From Diprion similis (Eukaryota > Arthropoda > Insecta > Hymenoptera > Diprionidae), in assembly GCF_021155765.1 (NCBI RefSeq), contig NC_060114.1:21186501-21250500 (forward strand): a stretch of 64,000 bases of DNA, in the 5' to 3' direction. Under the pieces are notes generated by a model that saw nothing but the letters and a program-made list of their open reading frames with translations, searched no databases and had not been told where the DNA came from. Below, piece by piece: positions 52,901-59,723 of the stretch. The stretch's first letter is position 1. The number at the start of each line of letters is the position of its first letter. The translations under genes and the position numbers were made by a program.

Positions 52901-54612
52901 CTGGCGAGACTGTGGACAGACGACTACGACGATACGGATTCGCACTGCATACTCGCGTTATGAAACGCGGCACACGTGCCACTTCCGTCTATGCGGAATA
53001 ATTTATTATAACGCTCTTTTCGAAAGTCCTCGCTATTCTCATTCCACTTTTTTTTATCGTCAACTTGCAGCTTAAAAACGCTTGCTTCTCTTCGGAAAGT
53101 TAGTTTGCCAACTCTGAAAAAGAGGTTGAGGAATGACCTCGTGTTTGTTGAGATATCTTCAAGTTGAGCAAACGGCCCGTATGGTTCCGATTGATATAAA
53201 CAAGTTTGGCATCGTTAACGATGTCTGATTGAGGAATATTCCTCGAGGCTAAAGCTGTACAAGCTTTTCAAAAACTGTTCAGTTAAACCGTAGAATACTC
53301 GTAAACATAACCGTTGGTCAAGAGTTGAAGGATATTTCATCCCCGATACGCGTCTCGGAGTATACCATTAGAATTGGGAAAGCTCCCGTGTTTGTCTAGA
53401 CTCCACACCAGACAGTAGGATAATATGAATTTGTTTTCAGACCAATCTGCATGATTGCTGTATGGCGTCTAGATCGTGAAATGGCAAGTGGCGAGGAACA
53501 AGGAAAAAACGGAGCGAAAAATATCTGTCTGCAGTTGGCGAAACTTTTTTATCGCCGATCTCTGACCATTGCGGAAAAAAGTCGTTTGACAAACGGCTGC
53601 ACCACCGGGACTAGCTAAGACGGCTACCAAAGAACGTAATCAGATAGCGAGTAGACATCTTCGTCTGGCAAGGTTTACTGAACACCGATAGATTAAGATC
53701 TGGAAGACAGAAGGGAAAATAATAGTAGGAGAGATAGCCGAGTACTATACCGTTGGAGGACGACGGGTATTAAATCTTCTCTCCGCGCGTTTGCAACGTA
53801 ATTTCTGCAGTTTCAAGTTGTTCTGCACATGCAACTAATATTCCGATAGCTACCGATGCTTCTCAGTAGATCCGATTTTAACAGTTTTTCACATTTTTGC
53901 GCAAAGGATGTATAATTGTTCCGTGTGAGGATAATTGCGTCCAATGACCAGATACTGTATCATCCACTAACGAAAATTTCAAAATATTTCCGAAGTGTTA
54001 GTGTGTGCTTTGACGAACCACTGATTATGAGTTGATTTCAAATAATGTGTAGTAATTAGTGTTTTCGTAATCAGTGTACTTATCGATTCGAATTATTGTC
54101 TCATTCACCTCTCAAAATATCATCCAGGTTCGCCAAAATGATTATGGCCGTTTTTTTTTGCATTCTGACGACGTCTCAACCATTACTCTGATTCACAGTT
54201 AATTTGCAATTCAACTGTAAGTAAAGAGTCAACCCTTAGTACACTACTACCGCATTATGCATACTTCTAGTACATGTTCACTCTTCATTTATTCATTTTC
54301 TAATATATATGAAGACTGAATTGACAAAAAATGATTCATATTTAGCCAACGAATGAGAATGACTATTTCGGTGCAAATAATTATTATAAGGAAGAAACAA
54401 CAAGAGGCAGTATATTTGCGGTATGATCAACAATGTTAGTTGCACGATTGTAAGCATGTTCAAGCAGTTGAAAGAAACGGATGCAGTTATATTCAGTTAG
54501 AGACAAAACTAATATTGATATCTATAAGCACCTGTCCTACGGAAGGAGCCTGAAGATATGTCGACACATCCGGTTCCACCATACAGCTCCTTAGAGTATC
54601 CGGGATGAACAT
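19734..54612 (-). CDS. NfI: Nuclear factor I (CTF/NFI family transcription factor), 11 coding exons
   Basis: NFI proteins bind palindromic TTGGC(N5)GCCAA sites as dimers and regulate transcription in the nucleus. I chained eleven minus-strand exons: 54612-54532, 47892-47737, 37182-36991, 36872-36689, 30722-30627, 28987-28850, 28463-28317, 22315-22128, 21031-20678, 20333-20099 and 19972-19734. All junctions are GT-AG, the total is 2,010 nt, and the product is 669 residues plus stop. Residues 28 to about 204 match the highly conserved NFI DNA-binding domain, with [73 protein letters not shown] and ELDLYL. The vertebrate Cys-Cys doublet before VLSN is Met-Cys here. The C-terminal half has [10 protein letters not shown] and [12 protein letters not shown] as in vertebrate NFI, and ends with 28 glutamines at about 629-656. 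Introns between exons 4 and 8 are all phase 1. Family assignment is secure; exon 1 and the exact isoform are less certain. Confidence 0.93.
19775..19858. repeat. CAG/CAA trinucleotide tract encoding polyglutamine
   Basis: A mixed GCT/GTT triplet run on the plus strand reads as CAG/CAA on the minus strand inside NfI exon 11. Interruption of CAG by CAA is common where a Gln run is kept but pure repeats are unstable. Confidence 0.9.
20099..20333 (-). CDS. NfI: NfI coding exon 10
   Basis: 235 nt, phase 0 in and phase 1 out, with acceptor TTTGCAG and donor GTAAGA. It contains [20 protein letters not shown] and [14 protein letters not shown], parallel to the vertebrate C-terminal NRFVSVGPRDPSFVNI block. 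The acidic LEDDYNMM patch is likely part of the activation surface (inference). Confidence 0.88.
20678..21031 (-). CDS. NfI: NfI coding exon 9, proline-rich region
   Basis: 354 nt, 118 residues, phase 0 at both ends, with acceptor CATTTTCAG and donor GTAAGT. It contains [20 protein letters not shown], matching the vertebrate MLPPPPPPPMARPV block, then [11 protein letters not shown]. Local GC content is well above the surrounding introns, as expected for coding sequence. The rest is low-complexity Ser/Pro/Gly, typical of an NFI transactivation domain. Confidence 0.93.
22128..22315 (-). CDS. NfI: NfI coding exon 8
   Basis: 188 nt, phase 1 in and phase 0 out, with acceptor GTGTTTCAG and donor GTATCT. 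It contains [10 protein letters not shown] and [20 protein letters not shown]. The latter aligns with the ETLKEFVQLVC motif of vertebrate NFI, which supports this as the start of the conserved C-terminal regulatory region. Confidence 0.9.
25576..25788. mobile_element. Tc1/mariner-type MITE (TA target duplication)
   Basis: The left end CGGGTCGAGCCAAAA and the right end TTTTGGCTCAACCCG are inverted copies with one mismatch in 15. The element is flanked by TA on both sides, as expected for Tc1/mariner insertions. It is 213 bp long and AT-rich with no coding capacity, so it would be a non-autonomous element inside NfI intron 7. Confidence 0.7.
26646..26691 (-). CDS. Candidate NfI cassette exon with basic PKRRKK stretch
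   Basis: A good acceptor (CTGTTTCAG) and a GTACTT donor frame 46 nt. Read in phase 0 it gives [15 protein letters not shown] plus one base, leaving in phase 1 as exon 8 requires. Inclusion with a preceding 20 nt micro-exon would be frame-neutral. The PKRRKKL stretch looks like a nuclear localisation signal. No transcript evidence is available. Confidence 0.4.
27552..27571 (-). CDS. Candidate NfI micro-exon (alternative)
   Basis: A GTAAGT donor at 27551-27546 sits directly beside a 20 nt open stretch that would encode AHPRRHH if spliced after exon 7. The AG used (ACTGAG) has a poor pyrimidine tract. The support is mainly arithmetic: these 20 nt plus the 46 nt candidate at 26,646-26,691 make 66 nt and restore the phase needed by exon 8. 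Other AGs nearby give wrong phases or stops. Hypothetical. Confidence 0.25.
28317..28463 (-). CDS. NfI: NfI coding exon 7
   Basis: 147 nt, phase 1 in and out, with acceptor AATTTAG and donor GTATGT. It contains [20 protein letters not shown], comparable with the vertebrate GPNFSL-DLE region. The upstream AG choice at 28464-28465 keeps the whole exon open, whereas a later AG would give a shorter but still in-frame exon. Confidence 0.75.
28850..28987 (-). CDS. NfI: NfI coding exon 6
   Basis: 138 nt, phase 1 in and out, with acceptor GGTTTCAG and donor GTAAGT. It encodes a Ser/Pro/Tyr-rich segment including [20 protein letters not shown] do not know an exact vertebrate equivalent; the placement rests on splice phase and position. 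The IKIEHPP motif resembles a sumoylation-type psi-K-x-E site. Confidence 0.8.
30627..30722 (-). CDS. NfI: NfI coding exon 5
   Basis: 96 nt, phase 1 in and out, with acceptor TTCCCAG and donor GTAGGC. It encodes a segment with [20 protein letters not shown], equivalent to the vertebrate stretch containing F-VTSGV-V-ELVR that follows the DNA-binding domain. As a symmetric exon it can be skipped without a frameshift. Confidence 0.88.
31420..31443. repeat. (AAAC)n microsatellite
   Basis: Six AAAC units, intronic. Confidence 0.85.
33735..34242. mobile_element. Non-autonomous element with long inverted repeats (PIF/Harbinger-like MITE)
   Basis: The left end begins GGGGTATGTAGTAC and the right end, reverse complemented, begins GGGTATGTAGTACTTC. 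Similarity continues along arms of roughly 145 bp, including TTACCGA-CGAGC and GGTGCATC. TTA flanks both ends (33732-33734 and 34243-34245). A 3 bp TWA duplication and GG-starting ends are typical of PIF/Harbinger. The interior has no transposase. A second, partial copy lies at 58,291-58,651 in the opposite orientation. Confidence 0.72.
36689..36872 (-). CDS. NfI: NfI coding exon 4, end of DNA-binding domain
   Basis: 184 nt, entering in phase 0 after a CACAG acceptor and leaving in phase 1 at GTAAGC. It contains [30 protein letters not shown] and [11 protein letters not shown], matching the end of the NFI DNA-binding and dimerisation region. Confidence 0.96.
36991..37182 (-). CDS. NfI: NfI coding exon 3, core of DNA-binding domain
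   Basis: 192 nt, 64 residues, phase 0 at both ends, with acceptor TCTGTTACAG and donor GTGACT. It contains [31 protein letters not shown] and [20 protein letters not shown]. The two cysteines in CVLSN and IDCLR correspond to conserved NFI cysteines; the neighbouring vertebrate cysteine is Met here. Confidence 0.96.
39888..40018. mobile_element. 131 bp MITE with GGGTGC terminal inverted repeats
   Basis: It starts GGGTGCATTCCGAAATTAG and ends in the inverse of GGGTGCGTTCCGATATTAG. About 30 bp at each end are similar. ATA flanks both sides and may be the target-site duplication. There is no coding capacity. The ends resemble compact insect DNA-transposon derivatives, but I cannot assign the superfamily with confidence. 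Confidence 0.68.
40854..41058. repeat. Imperfect long fold-back (inverted repeat)
   Basis: Two arms of about 100 bp are inverted copies of each other (AATGCCTTG... at the left, ...AGGGCATT at the right) with TGTTTTCG-TCCGAAA in both. Matching is about three quarters over the outer 70-80 bp and poorer towards the centre. Because of this, similar peptides appear on both strands. It could be a degenerate MITE or a hairpin RNA source. Confidence 0.6.
41471..41752 (-). CDS. Hypothetical 93-codon open frame, doubtful
   Basis: An uninterrupted frame starts with [13 protein letters not shown], has an acidic and Ser-rich middle and a hydrophobic tail ([13 protein letters not shown]). The composition is less biased than in other intronic frames and could resemble a small secreted or membrane protein. 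No family is recognised, no splice partner is evident, and it sits in NfI intron 2 on the same strand. Probably non-coding. Confidence 0.12.
   Translation of the reverse strand: MVRFVELWFILSLDSCASSAAGIVLELEVVEVCATSDASDLAASVYFDSPHCGSPTDSFAGTQSGFQYLTILFFLLIMKILGTRQFHKFSILL
42643..42745 (-). repeat. Dispersed repeat, copy A
   Basis: The reverse complement of this stretch closely matches 52,308-52,415, including CCCCCGAGTAAC-AAATTCA and GAGTTGAAAAAT. No terminal structure was resolved. Confidence 0.7.
46640..46671. repeat. (GTTC)n/(GTCC)n microsatellite
   Basis: About five GTTC units pass into GTCC units, intronic. Confidence 0.8.
47482..47516. repeat. Short perfect hairpin with 10 bp arms
   Basis: AATCGAGTCG and CGACTCGATT are perfect inverse copies separated by a 15 base T-rich loop, next to the palindrome ATTAATCGATTAAT. 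Similar AATCGAGT words occur about 330 bp upstream. It may be part of a degraded inverted-repeat element. Confidence 0.5.
47737..47892 (-). CDS. NfI: NfI coding exon 2, N-terminal DNA-binding domain
   Basis: 156 nt, 52 residues, phase 0 at both ends, with acceptor ATTTCAG and donor GTGAGT. It contains [26 protein letters not shown] and [12 protein letters not shown], the start of the NFI DNA-binding domain. Unmistakable match to the family. Confidence 0.95.
49191..49206. promoter_or_regulatory. 16 bp perfect palindrome
   Basis: CGTCACAATTGTGACG is its own reverse complement and is preceded by GTGATGTCA. It could be a dimeric factor site. No known factor is assigned. Confidence 0.35.
51487..51950. 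promoter_or_regulatory. GC-rich region with GAGA motifs and TATA/Inr-like elements
   Basis: CpG-rich sequence in an AT-rich intron, with runs of GAGAG/CTCTC (51,520-51,590) like those bound by GAGA-type factors in insects. TATATTT at 51,839 is followed by TCAGTC at 51,876 on the plus strand. The spacing of about 39 nt from TATA to the candidate start is longer than the usual 28-33. Possible alternative NfI promoter (minus) or antisense transcript start (plus). Confidence 0.35.
52195..52415 (+). repeat. Dispersed repeat, copy B, with an internal partial duplication
   Basis: Two related segments, ACCCCAAAAACCTCCGAGTAA at its start and ACCCAAAAACCCCCGAGTAAC at about 52,339, lie about 137 bp apart in direct orientation. 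The second segment and its flanks match the reverse complement of 42,643-42,745. A short interspersed tandem-like family. Confidence 0.65.
54532..54612 (-). CDS. NfI: NfI coding exon 1 (residues 1-27, probable start)
   Basis: An ATG at 54612-54610 opens a 27-codon exon containing [20 protein letters not shown]. It ends in CAG before a GTGCTT donor, phase 0, which matches the Gln|Asp-Glu-Phe junction used by vertebrate NFI first exons. NFI genes usually have several alternative first exons, so this may be one of several. The frame stays open upstream for 63 codons without another ATG before a TGA at 54804-54802. The donor is weaker than usual. Confidence 0.6.
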
Positions 54613-56817
54613 GAGGAGATGTGTAGACGATGTCAATCCGGATTGTTGATGTTGCGTTTCGGGGTAATAGTTTTGACGATAATTACAATGATGTTGATTA
54701 TTCGGTAAAATTGTTGGCGGTAATGAGTTATTATCACTGAAGATGTTTCTGTTATTACCGCCACAACGGTTATCTAGGCACTCGTAAATATTGGCGGTTG
54801 GTCAAAAAACCGTATTAAAATGTACTAAGGAAGAAAATAGTAAAAAAATATCCTACTACTAATATTATTATTTCCCGCCGCACAGAACTCGAAGATAGAG
54901 CGTCAACCTCTGCGGAGATATCAACGAGAACAAACACCACCGACACCACAATTAACCGTCGTTTTGTAATAAGTACAAATAATTTGTTGACTCTTCGGTG
55001 ATCTCCTCTTCGGCGGTTCGAGGAAAATATCTCGTGCAGGTAATCCCTGTAGATCGACTTGGAAAGGTAAAACCTTTCGATTATACTCTGCTCTATCTTC
55101 CCTGCACTATCGTCGGTCAGTCTGGGATTCTTCTTGCTCCTGCTCCTCTTGTTCTCGTTTTTGATATTCGGCGTCGCACTGGTCACGCTGCCGCTCTCGT
55201 ACTTATTATCGTTACTGCTATTACTGTTGTTATTATTATTATTATTATCTTCGTTGTTATGGTGGTGGCTGCTGCTGCGGTGGTGGTGCTGGTAATTGTT
55301 GGGTGGTGCAACACCGCACCCACGCACAAGCATCCTACCCAAACACACACCACACTTGGGGATAGAGTATAAGAGATGTTCAAAATGTGTGTATAAATAA
55401 TAAATAAACAAATAAATAAACTCAACTATCAGACCGACCCGCAGCCGATGCTTACGAGGCGTCGTACACCCTCGTTACCGTGCGGAAGACGCAGTCCCAA
55501 ACTAGTGGAACACCACCAGCTACGAGATGAGAATATAGTCAAGCCTTGCCGCTTACCGCTTGCGTCGGCGTGCGTTTGCAGGGGGTCGAGGGGCACGACG
55601 TTTGCAAAGCGCAAGCTCTGAACACCCGAAGAGTCGCGACTCGCGCCGCAACGCTGAGCTTCGCTCTCCTCTCTCTCCTTTCCGCCCTCTCGCGCCTTGT
55701 TCCGCTTGTCTTTCAGCCCAGAGGGGGGGATTCCCCCGTTATTACCAAGCAACGGGGTTAGATGCGCGCGAATCGTGGTTCTGCTCTTCTTTTTTTTCGT
55801 CTTTCACTCGCGCCTTCTCTCTTTTATTTACCTACCGAGCAAAATTCTACTTATTTTCCCCGCCGAAAATCAACGGCAATTTTCTTCTCCTTAGTTATAA
55901 ATCGCGACTTGATGGTATTGTAATCCTTGCAAATTCATATTGCTACTTTTTTTTTCTCTTGACAATCAAAATCTCGAAATCTTATTGTATTTGTAATTCG
56001 ATTGGTAAGCAGAGCGATGTCCGATAATTTGGTAGAATCGCCGTTTGAGGAGAAAATAATTTATAAACGATCCATAAACTTCGTTTTCTTTCAACAAATC
56101 ACCAACATTATAAATACGGTAAGAGGATTATCAAAAAAATTGGGTCGACACCAGATATAACAGACTTCGTACTCATCGATAAAAAACTCAACTGCAGTCG
56201 ATAAAAGCCACCGCGCGCTATTTTCGAACGGAAAATACTGTTACACATCGTACTATAGAACTATATTAGAAATTCACTCGTAATTTTCCATATTCTCGAA
56301 AAAGATTAGCTTTTCTGCAAACCACTTCCACCAACCATGTTACGAATAGCCTTTTTCGAAGCAAATCATTTTCAAACGAATTCACACATTGTCCGCGAAC
56401 TTTGTCATCCAGAAACCCTGTATTTTGTATGCACGTAGTTATTTTCACTTAAACAACAGGTAAAAAGGAATAAGGAGACACTCAACAGATCGTACTTAAT
56501 CATTATTATTATTATTACTAGCACTATTATAATAATTATTCATCGATTGTTACAGTATTATATATTTTTTTTTCTACAAGAATACGCACTGATAAGTGAC
56601 GTAAGGCCGGAATGGCAACAGGTAAAAAAAATTCGATTGACATTACGTCACCACATGAGTGACTAATTGGTGGAACGACTTTTAAATACAAAATACCAAT
56701 TAACAAGGGGTGACACGGTTTTTTTCATCAACATTTGAGCGATTCAATATAGCTTACAAGTCCTATAGTGACATCCCGATTTTCCTTCAGCTATAATCTT
56801 GTAGCTTTGTGCACAGG
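54613..56817 (-). other. Upstream region of NfI / 3' flank of Arpc4
   Basis: Presumed NfI 5' UTR and promoter, and the Arpc4 3' flank. Immediately upstream of the NfI ATG, 63 codons are open in the same frame without an ATG. Further up (55411-54815) is a 198-codon frame rich in Asn, His and Ser in its first half. A CpG-rich stretch at 55,430-55,780 with CTCTCTCC motifs may hold the transcription start. No exon is proven here. Confidence 0.45.
54815..55411 (-). CDS. Hypothetical 198-codon frame, possibly NfI 5' UTR
   Basis: An open frame in which the first half is low complexity (SSSHHHNN, eight Asn in a row) and the middle is charged (KNENKRSRSKKNPRLTDDS). The end is hydrophobic and looks non-genic. 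It is not in frame with NfI exon 1. The Asn run arises from an ATT triplet repeat. It could be an upstream coding exon in a longer NfI isoform if spliced, but I see no conserved NFI segment in it. Listed because of its length only. Confidence 0.15.
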   Translation of the reverse strand: MFIYYLYTHFEHLLYSIPKCGVCLGRMLVRGCGVAPPNNYQHHHRSSSHHHNNEDNNNNNNNSNSSNDNKYESGSVTSATPNIKNENKRSRSKKNPRLTDDSAGKIEQSIIERFYLSKSIYRDYLHEIFSSNRRRGDHRRVNKLFVLITKRRLIVVSVVFVLVDISAEVDALSSSSVRREIIILVVGYFFTIFFLSTF

Positions 56818-56823
56818 CTAAAA
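56818..56823 (-). CDS. Arpc4: Arpc4 terminal coding exon (Phe-stop)
   Basis: A CGTTTTTAG acceptor is followed directly by TTT TAG, giving LKRF-stop, which equals the expected 168-residue length (human ends LKNF). This is the first suitable acceptor downstream of the exon 3 donor. The 3' UTR continues to lower coordinates. Confidence 0.7.
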   Translation of the reverse strand, partial: F

Positions 56824-57912
56824 CTAAAAACGGATAATAAACAAAAGTTTACTTTATTTAACGGTATCATTTTAACGAATCAACACAACTAACAATGAAT
56901 AATGAATACTAACCCTTTTTAAAAATTCCTCCGCACAGATTCGAGCTCTCGCATTCACGGAAAGTTTCATTTCGCTGATTTCCTTGTCTATTTCCTCCAT
57001 GAAATGGATAACAAAGTCGACCAGCTTGTGCTTAAACATTTGTTCAGTATGGAAGTTTGTGATTAGAAAGCTGATATCGTACCCCTGGAAAAGAAAAAAT
57101 GACAATAATTGTGGTTCGGTTGCTCAAGTATTAAAAAAGGCTCTTGGTCAAAGTAAGCGACTTACATCTATTGGTTTCCTCCTCAGTATAACAAAATTTT
57201 CAGCACGCATCATCATAAACCTCATAAATTTGTGGCATAATATTTTTTCGATCTCATCAGCCTGTTTGACAGATATGCTAACTCTGACGCTATTGATGCT
57301 GGATTCAATCAGCACCCTTTCTTTGTCGTTTCTGCTTATCATCACTGGGGTCAGGAGAAGCTCTTTACTCGACATCACCTCCACCTCTGGTTTATTGTGA
57401 CGCTCTACGTCCTGGGAGGAAAAGTTTTCCAAACACATTGCTGCTGTCAATGTACGTCGCACTGCCGTTAGATAAGGCTTCAATGTTGCCGACTGTAAAG
57501 ATACACCATTAATAAAGATAAGTGAACATGTATATCACTCTGTGGCTAAACTAATAAATGTTTGGGGGTAAAAAATAGCAAGTTTAAATCAGATCCTGGA
57601 ACTATTGGTATAATTTATCCGCATTGGTTTTATTAATTAAGATTCACAAAGAAGATTATTTAACGTTTCGATGTTGAATGGATATTCGAACGAAATAAGT
57701 TTAGGTCTAACAATTTTGGTGTAGGGATTTCAGAATTAAATAGGTGTACTTTAATGTGGTAGGTATCATATAAATTTGTAAAGCCTTTATTCTGCTCATT
57801 TGCTGCCAAGCTGAGACCATATCCGTTGCAAAAGATAAGGAAAAAGAGGTGGAAAGCAAAGGTAACCATAACCTATCTTTTAACGTAAAAGAAACATGAA
57901 TCTACTTACCAT
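56818..57912 (-). CDS. Arpc4: Actin-related protein 2/3 complex subunit 4 (ARPC4, p20)
   Basis: ARPC4 forms with ARPC2 the structural core of the Arp2/3 complex, which nucleates branched actin in the cytoplasm. Four minus-strand exons (57912-57910, 57492-57166, 57084-56914, 56823-56818) join in phase 0 at every junction into 168 residues, the same length as human ARPC4. Conserved stretches include [91 protein letters not shown] and NARARI-AEEFLK. The first coding exon carries only the ATG and the last only Phe and stop. The protein starts M-SATLKPYL, comparable with human MTATLRPYL. Nothing appears broken. Confidence 0.97.
56914..57084 (-). CDS. Arpc4: Arpc4 coding exon 3
   Basis: 171 nt, 57 residues, with acceptor TTTTCCAG and donor GTTAGT. 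It encodes the long C-terminal helix region, [20 protein letters not shown] through AEEFLKR. Confidence 0.97.
57166..57492 (-). CDS. Arpc4: Arpc4 coding exon 2
   Basis: 327 nt, 109 residues, with acceptor TCTTTACAG and donor GTAAGT. It contains most of the first alpha/beta half of ARPC4, nearly identical to the vertebrate protein, and ends at ILRRKPID. Confidence 0.98.
57910..57912 (-). CDS. Arpc4: Arpc4 coding exon 1 (start codon only)
   Basis: ATG is followed at once by a GTAAGT donor (57909-57904). Joining to the exon at 57492 gives M-SATLKPYL, matching the ARPC4 N-terminus in length and sequence. The 5' UTR lies upstream at higher coordinates. Confidence 0.85.
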
Positions 57913-59492
57913 TATTTAACCGTATATTACCCTTATCTGAGCCCGTTTAATTCCGGTCCGTTTACAAGCTTCGGTCAAGCTTTCTATAGTCAGTTTCTCA
58001 ATTTCACGTCCTATAATCCTGCTACTAATATTTCAGGCTCAACCCGAGGGAAATGACACATTCCCAAGCTTGTAGGGTTGGGTTGAGATGATAGGCTGTT
58101 GACCATTCTCCTTGACAGATTTGAGACACGCCTCTGCGTCGCCATCTAGCAGCGGCAGTAGTACTAAACAATTCGACTGCTGTCGACCGACCGTGGCTAA
58201 AGATAAATAACAGATGATTGAAGCTTCGTGATTGCGAATCATGCTGCCAAACCGCCGTGAACACTCGGCCGTGTGCCCATCTGATCGCAAGAGCGTCTTT
58301 TATTTACGAAATTATTCTAATTACTACTTAGTTCTCATTGCCTGGCATCAATATTGCATGAAAACAGTCTCACGATGGCTCATTTTACTCCATATTTTTC
58401 CCGGAATGGCAGAACGCACCTCAGCAATGCGCTTTTTGGTCCCTGAAATGCGGGAGATGTTGTAATAGTAACACGTGTCAAAAAAATCACAATTTTTTTG
58501 TCAATTTTCGGGATATTAGTAACCTTCCTTGATTCCAATACGAAAGAGCTATGCACCATCCAAATTTAAATCCTTCCCTTTACTTGTTTATTAATTATAG
58601 GAGGGAAGAGAATGAGTTTGCTCGGTCGGTAAGGGTAGGACTGCTACATGCAGTTAAATCCCGTCTCGGATCCGGTGGGCCAAGGCTCTAGGCCAGGAGA
58701 CAACTTGGGGTTTCTGCATTACCGACGTTCGTGTAAAATTCCAATGTACATGAGTCGATAACACAGGAAACTGCAATTTCCCCACCCTGTCCTACATAGG
58801 CAGGTAGGCGGTCTTTGCACGCAAAGAACCAACGGATGAAAGGACTTAAAATACGTTTCACATCAAGTGCAGATGCGGGGAATCGATGAGTCGTTTTCCT
58901 CCGCCGGAAGCGATAGGTTGACTCGTTGAAGTTCACGGTTGAAGCTCGATAATCGCAAGTATCGTTTGCTTTGTGGTTGTCGGTAGATTTGTCACCGAAG
59001 GTAGAGATTCTTGATTCTCCCCTCGGCTATTGTACCCAGCATCTCCGCGGTCCCGGGATCGGAGGAGATTGATTTGTGCCTCGCAAACGGCCCGGTCGTC
59101 GGGTAAGAGTATCGGACGGGTGTTAAAACGTGACCCCGAGTTTATCGCGCGGAGCCGGGATGATATGCTCGAAGTATTTGCCCGTTGGCTCGGGGCTGCG
59201 TTGCCCTCGGATTCGAGGACGTCTGCTGGATTTCTTCTAAATTAAAACCAACTACCGACTACCGTTTGACACGCATCGCGTTCGCCGTACCCGGCAAATA
59301 ACGCGAGATTGTCTTTTGTCTTTAACTCGCGTAGCAAAGAACGGCAGGCATCCGTTTTTCGCCGCTTTTTAAACTGCCGACAGAGGCGATCTGCTGATCT
59401 ATCATAGTCAGACATTAAAGAAGCGAAAAAAAACACATCGCGTTAACCTCGTACCACCGCACCACGCGTTTATTTGACAACGGAAACCCAAG
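57913..59492. promoter_or_regulatory. Shared intergenic region between divergent Arpc4 and CTTNBP2-like genes
   Basis: About 1.6 kb separates the two start codons. It must contain both promoters and 5' UTRs. It also contains a truncated copy of the long-TIR element (58,291-58,651). The 58.9-59.49 kb part is more GC-rich and is the likely promoter and 5' UTR of the plus-strand gene. No TATA box was convincingly identified. Confidence 0.6.
58291..58651 (-). mobile_element. Truncated copy of the long-TIR (PIF/Harbinger-like) element
   Basis: Reverse complemented, this stretch follows the 33,735-34,242 element from its left terminal region (TTACCGACCGAGC, GGATGGTGCAT, ACACGTGTTACTATT, GAGCCATCG, GACTGTTTTCATGCAATA) through to AATAAAAGACGCTC. 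It then breaks off before the second arm. The copies are clearly diverged, which suggests an old family. Confidence 0.75.
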
Positions 59493-59609
59493 ATGGCATC
59501 GCAAAGTCAAAATTCTGTCAACGTAAATCCGCCCGCTAACGGGCAATCCGCATCACCTGATGTATCCGCTCCAAAATCGTCTCAACCCGCTCAGGACACA
59601 ATGCAGCTT

Positions 59610-59659
<50 letters not shown>

Positions 59660-59723
59660 ACAGCACCAGCAACAGACAAATAATTTTGAACCAATTGACA
59701 AAAGTTCATCGAACACCCTTAAG
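59493..59723 (+). CDS. CTTNBP2NL: CTTNBP2-like exon 1 (start, polyGln)
   Basis: 231 nt, 77 residues, starting at ATGG in good context (CCCAAGATGG) and ending at AAG before a GTATAC donor, phase 0. The N-terminus is Ser/Pro/Gln-rich, with 18 consecutive Gln at residues 40-57 from CAA/CAG triplets, then TNNFEPIDKSSSNTLK. Not conserved with vertebrates, so presumably disordered. Confidence 0.85.

Larger units (their letters stand above)
47893..54531 (-). other. NfI intron 1 (about 6.6 kb)
   Basis: Between exons 1 and 2. It includes a GA-rich, GC-rich segment near 51.4-51.95 kb that could be a regulatory or alternative promoter region, a dispersed repeat near 52.3 kb, a 16 bp perfect palindrome near 49.2 kb and otherwise AT-rich sequence. 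Alternative NFI first exons would be expected in such an intron, but none was identified. Confidence 0.7.

Noticed and set aside
55183..55425. Thr-rich minus-strand frame
   Set aside because: It is a frame-shifted reading of the same triplet repeat as the Asn/His-rich frame.
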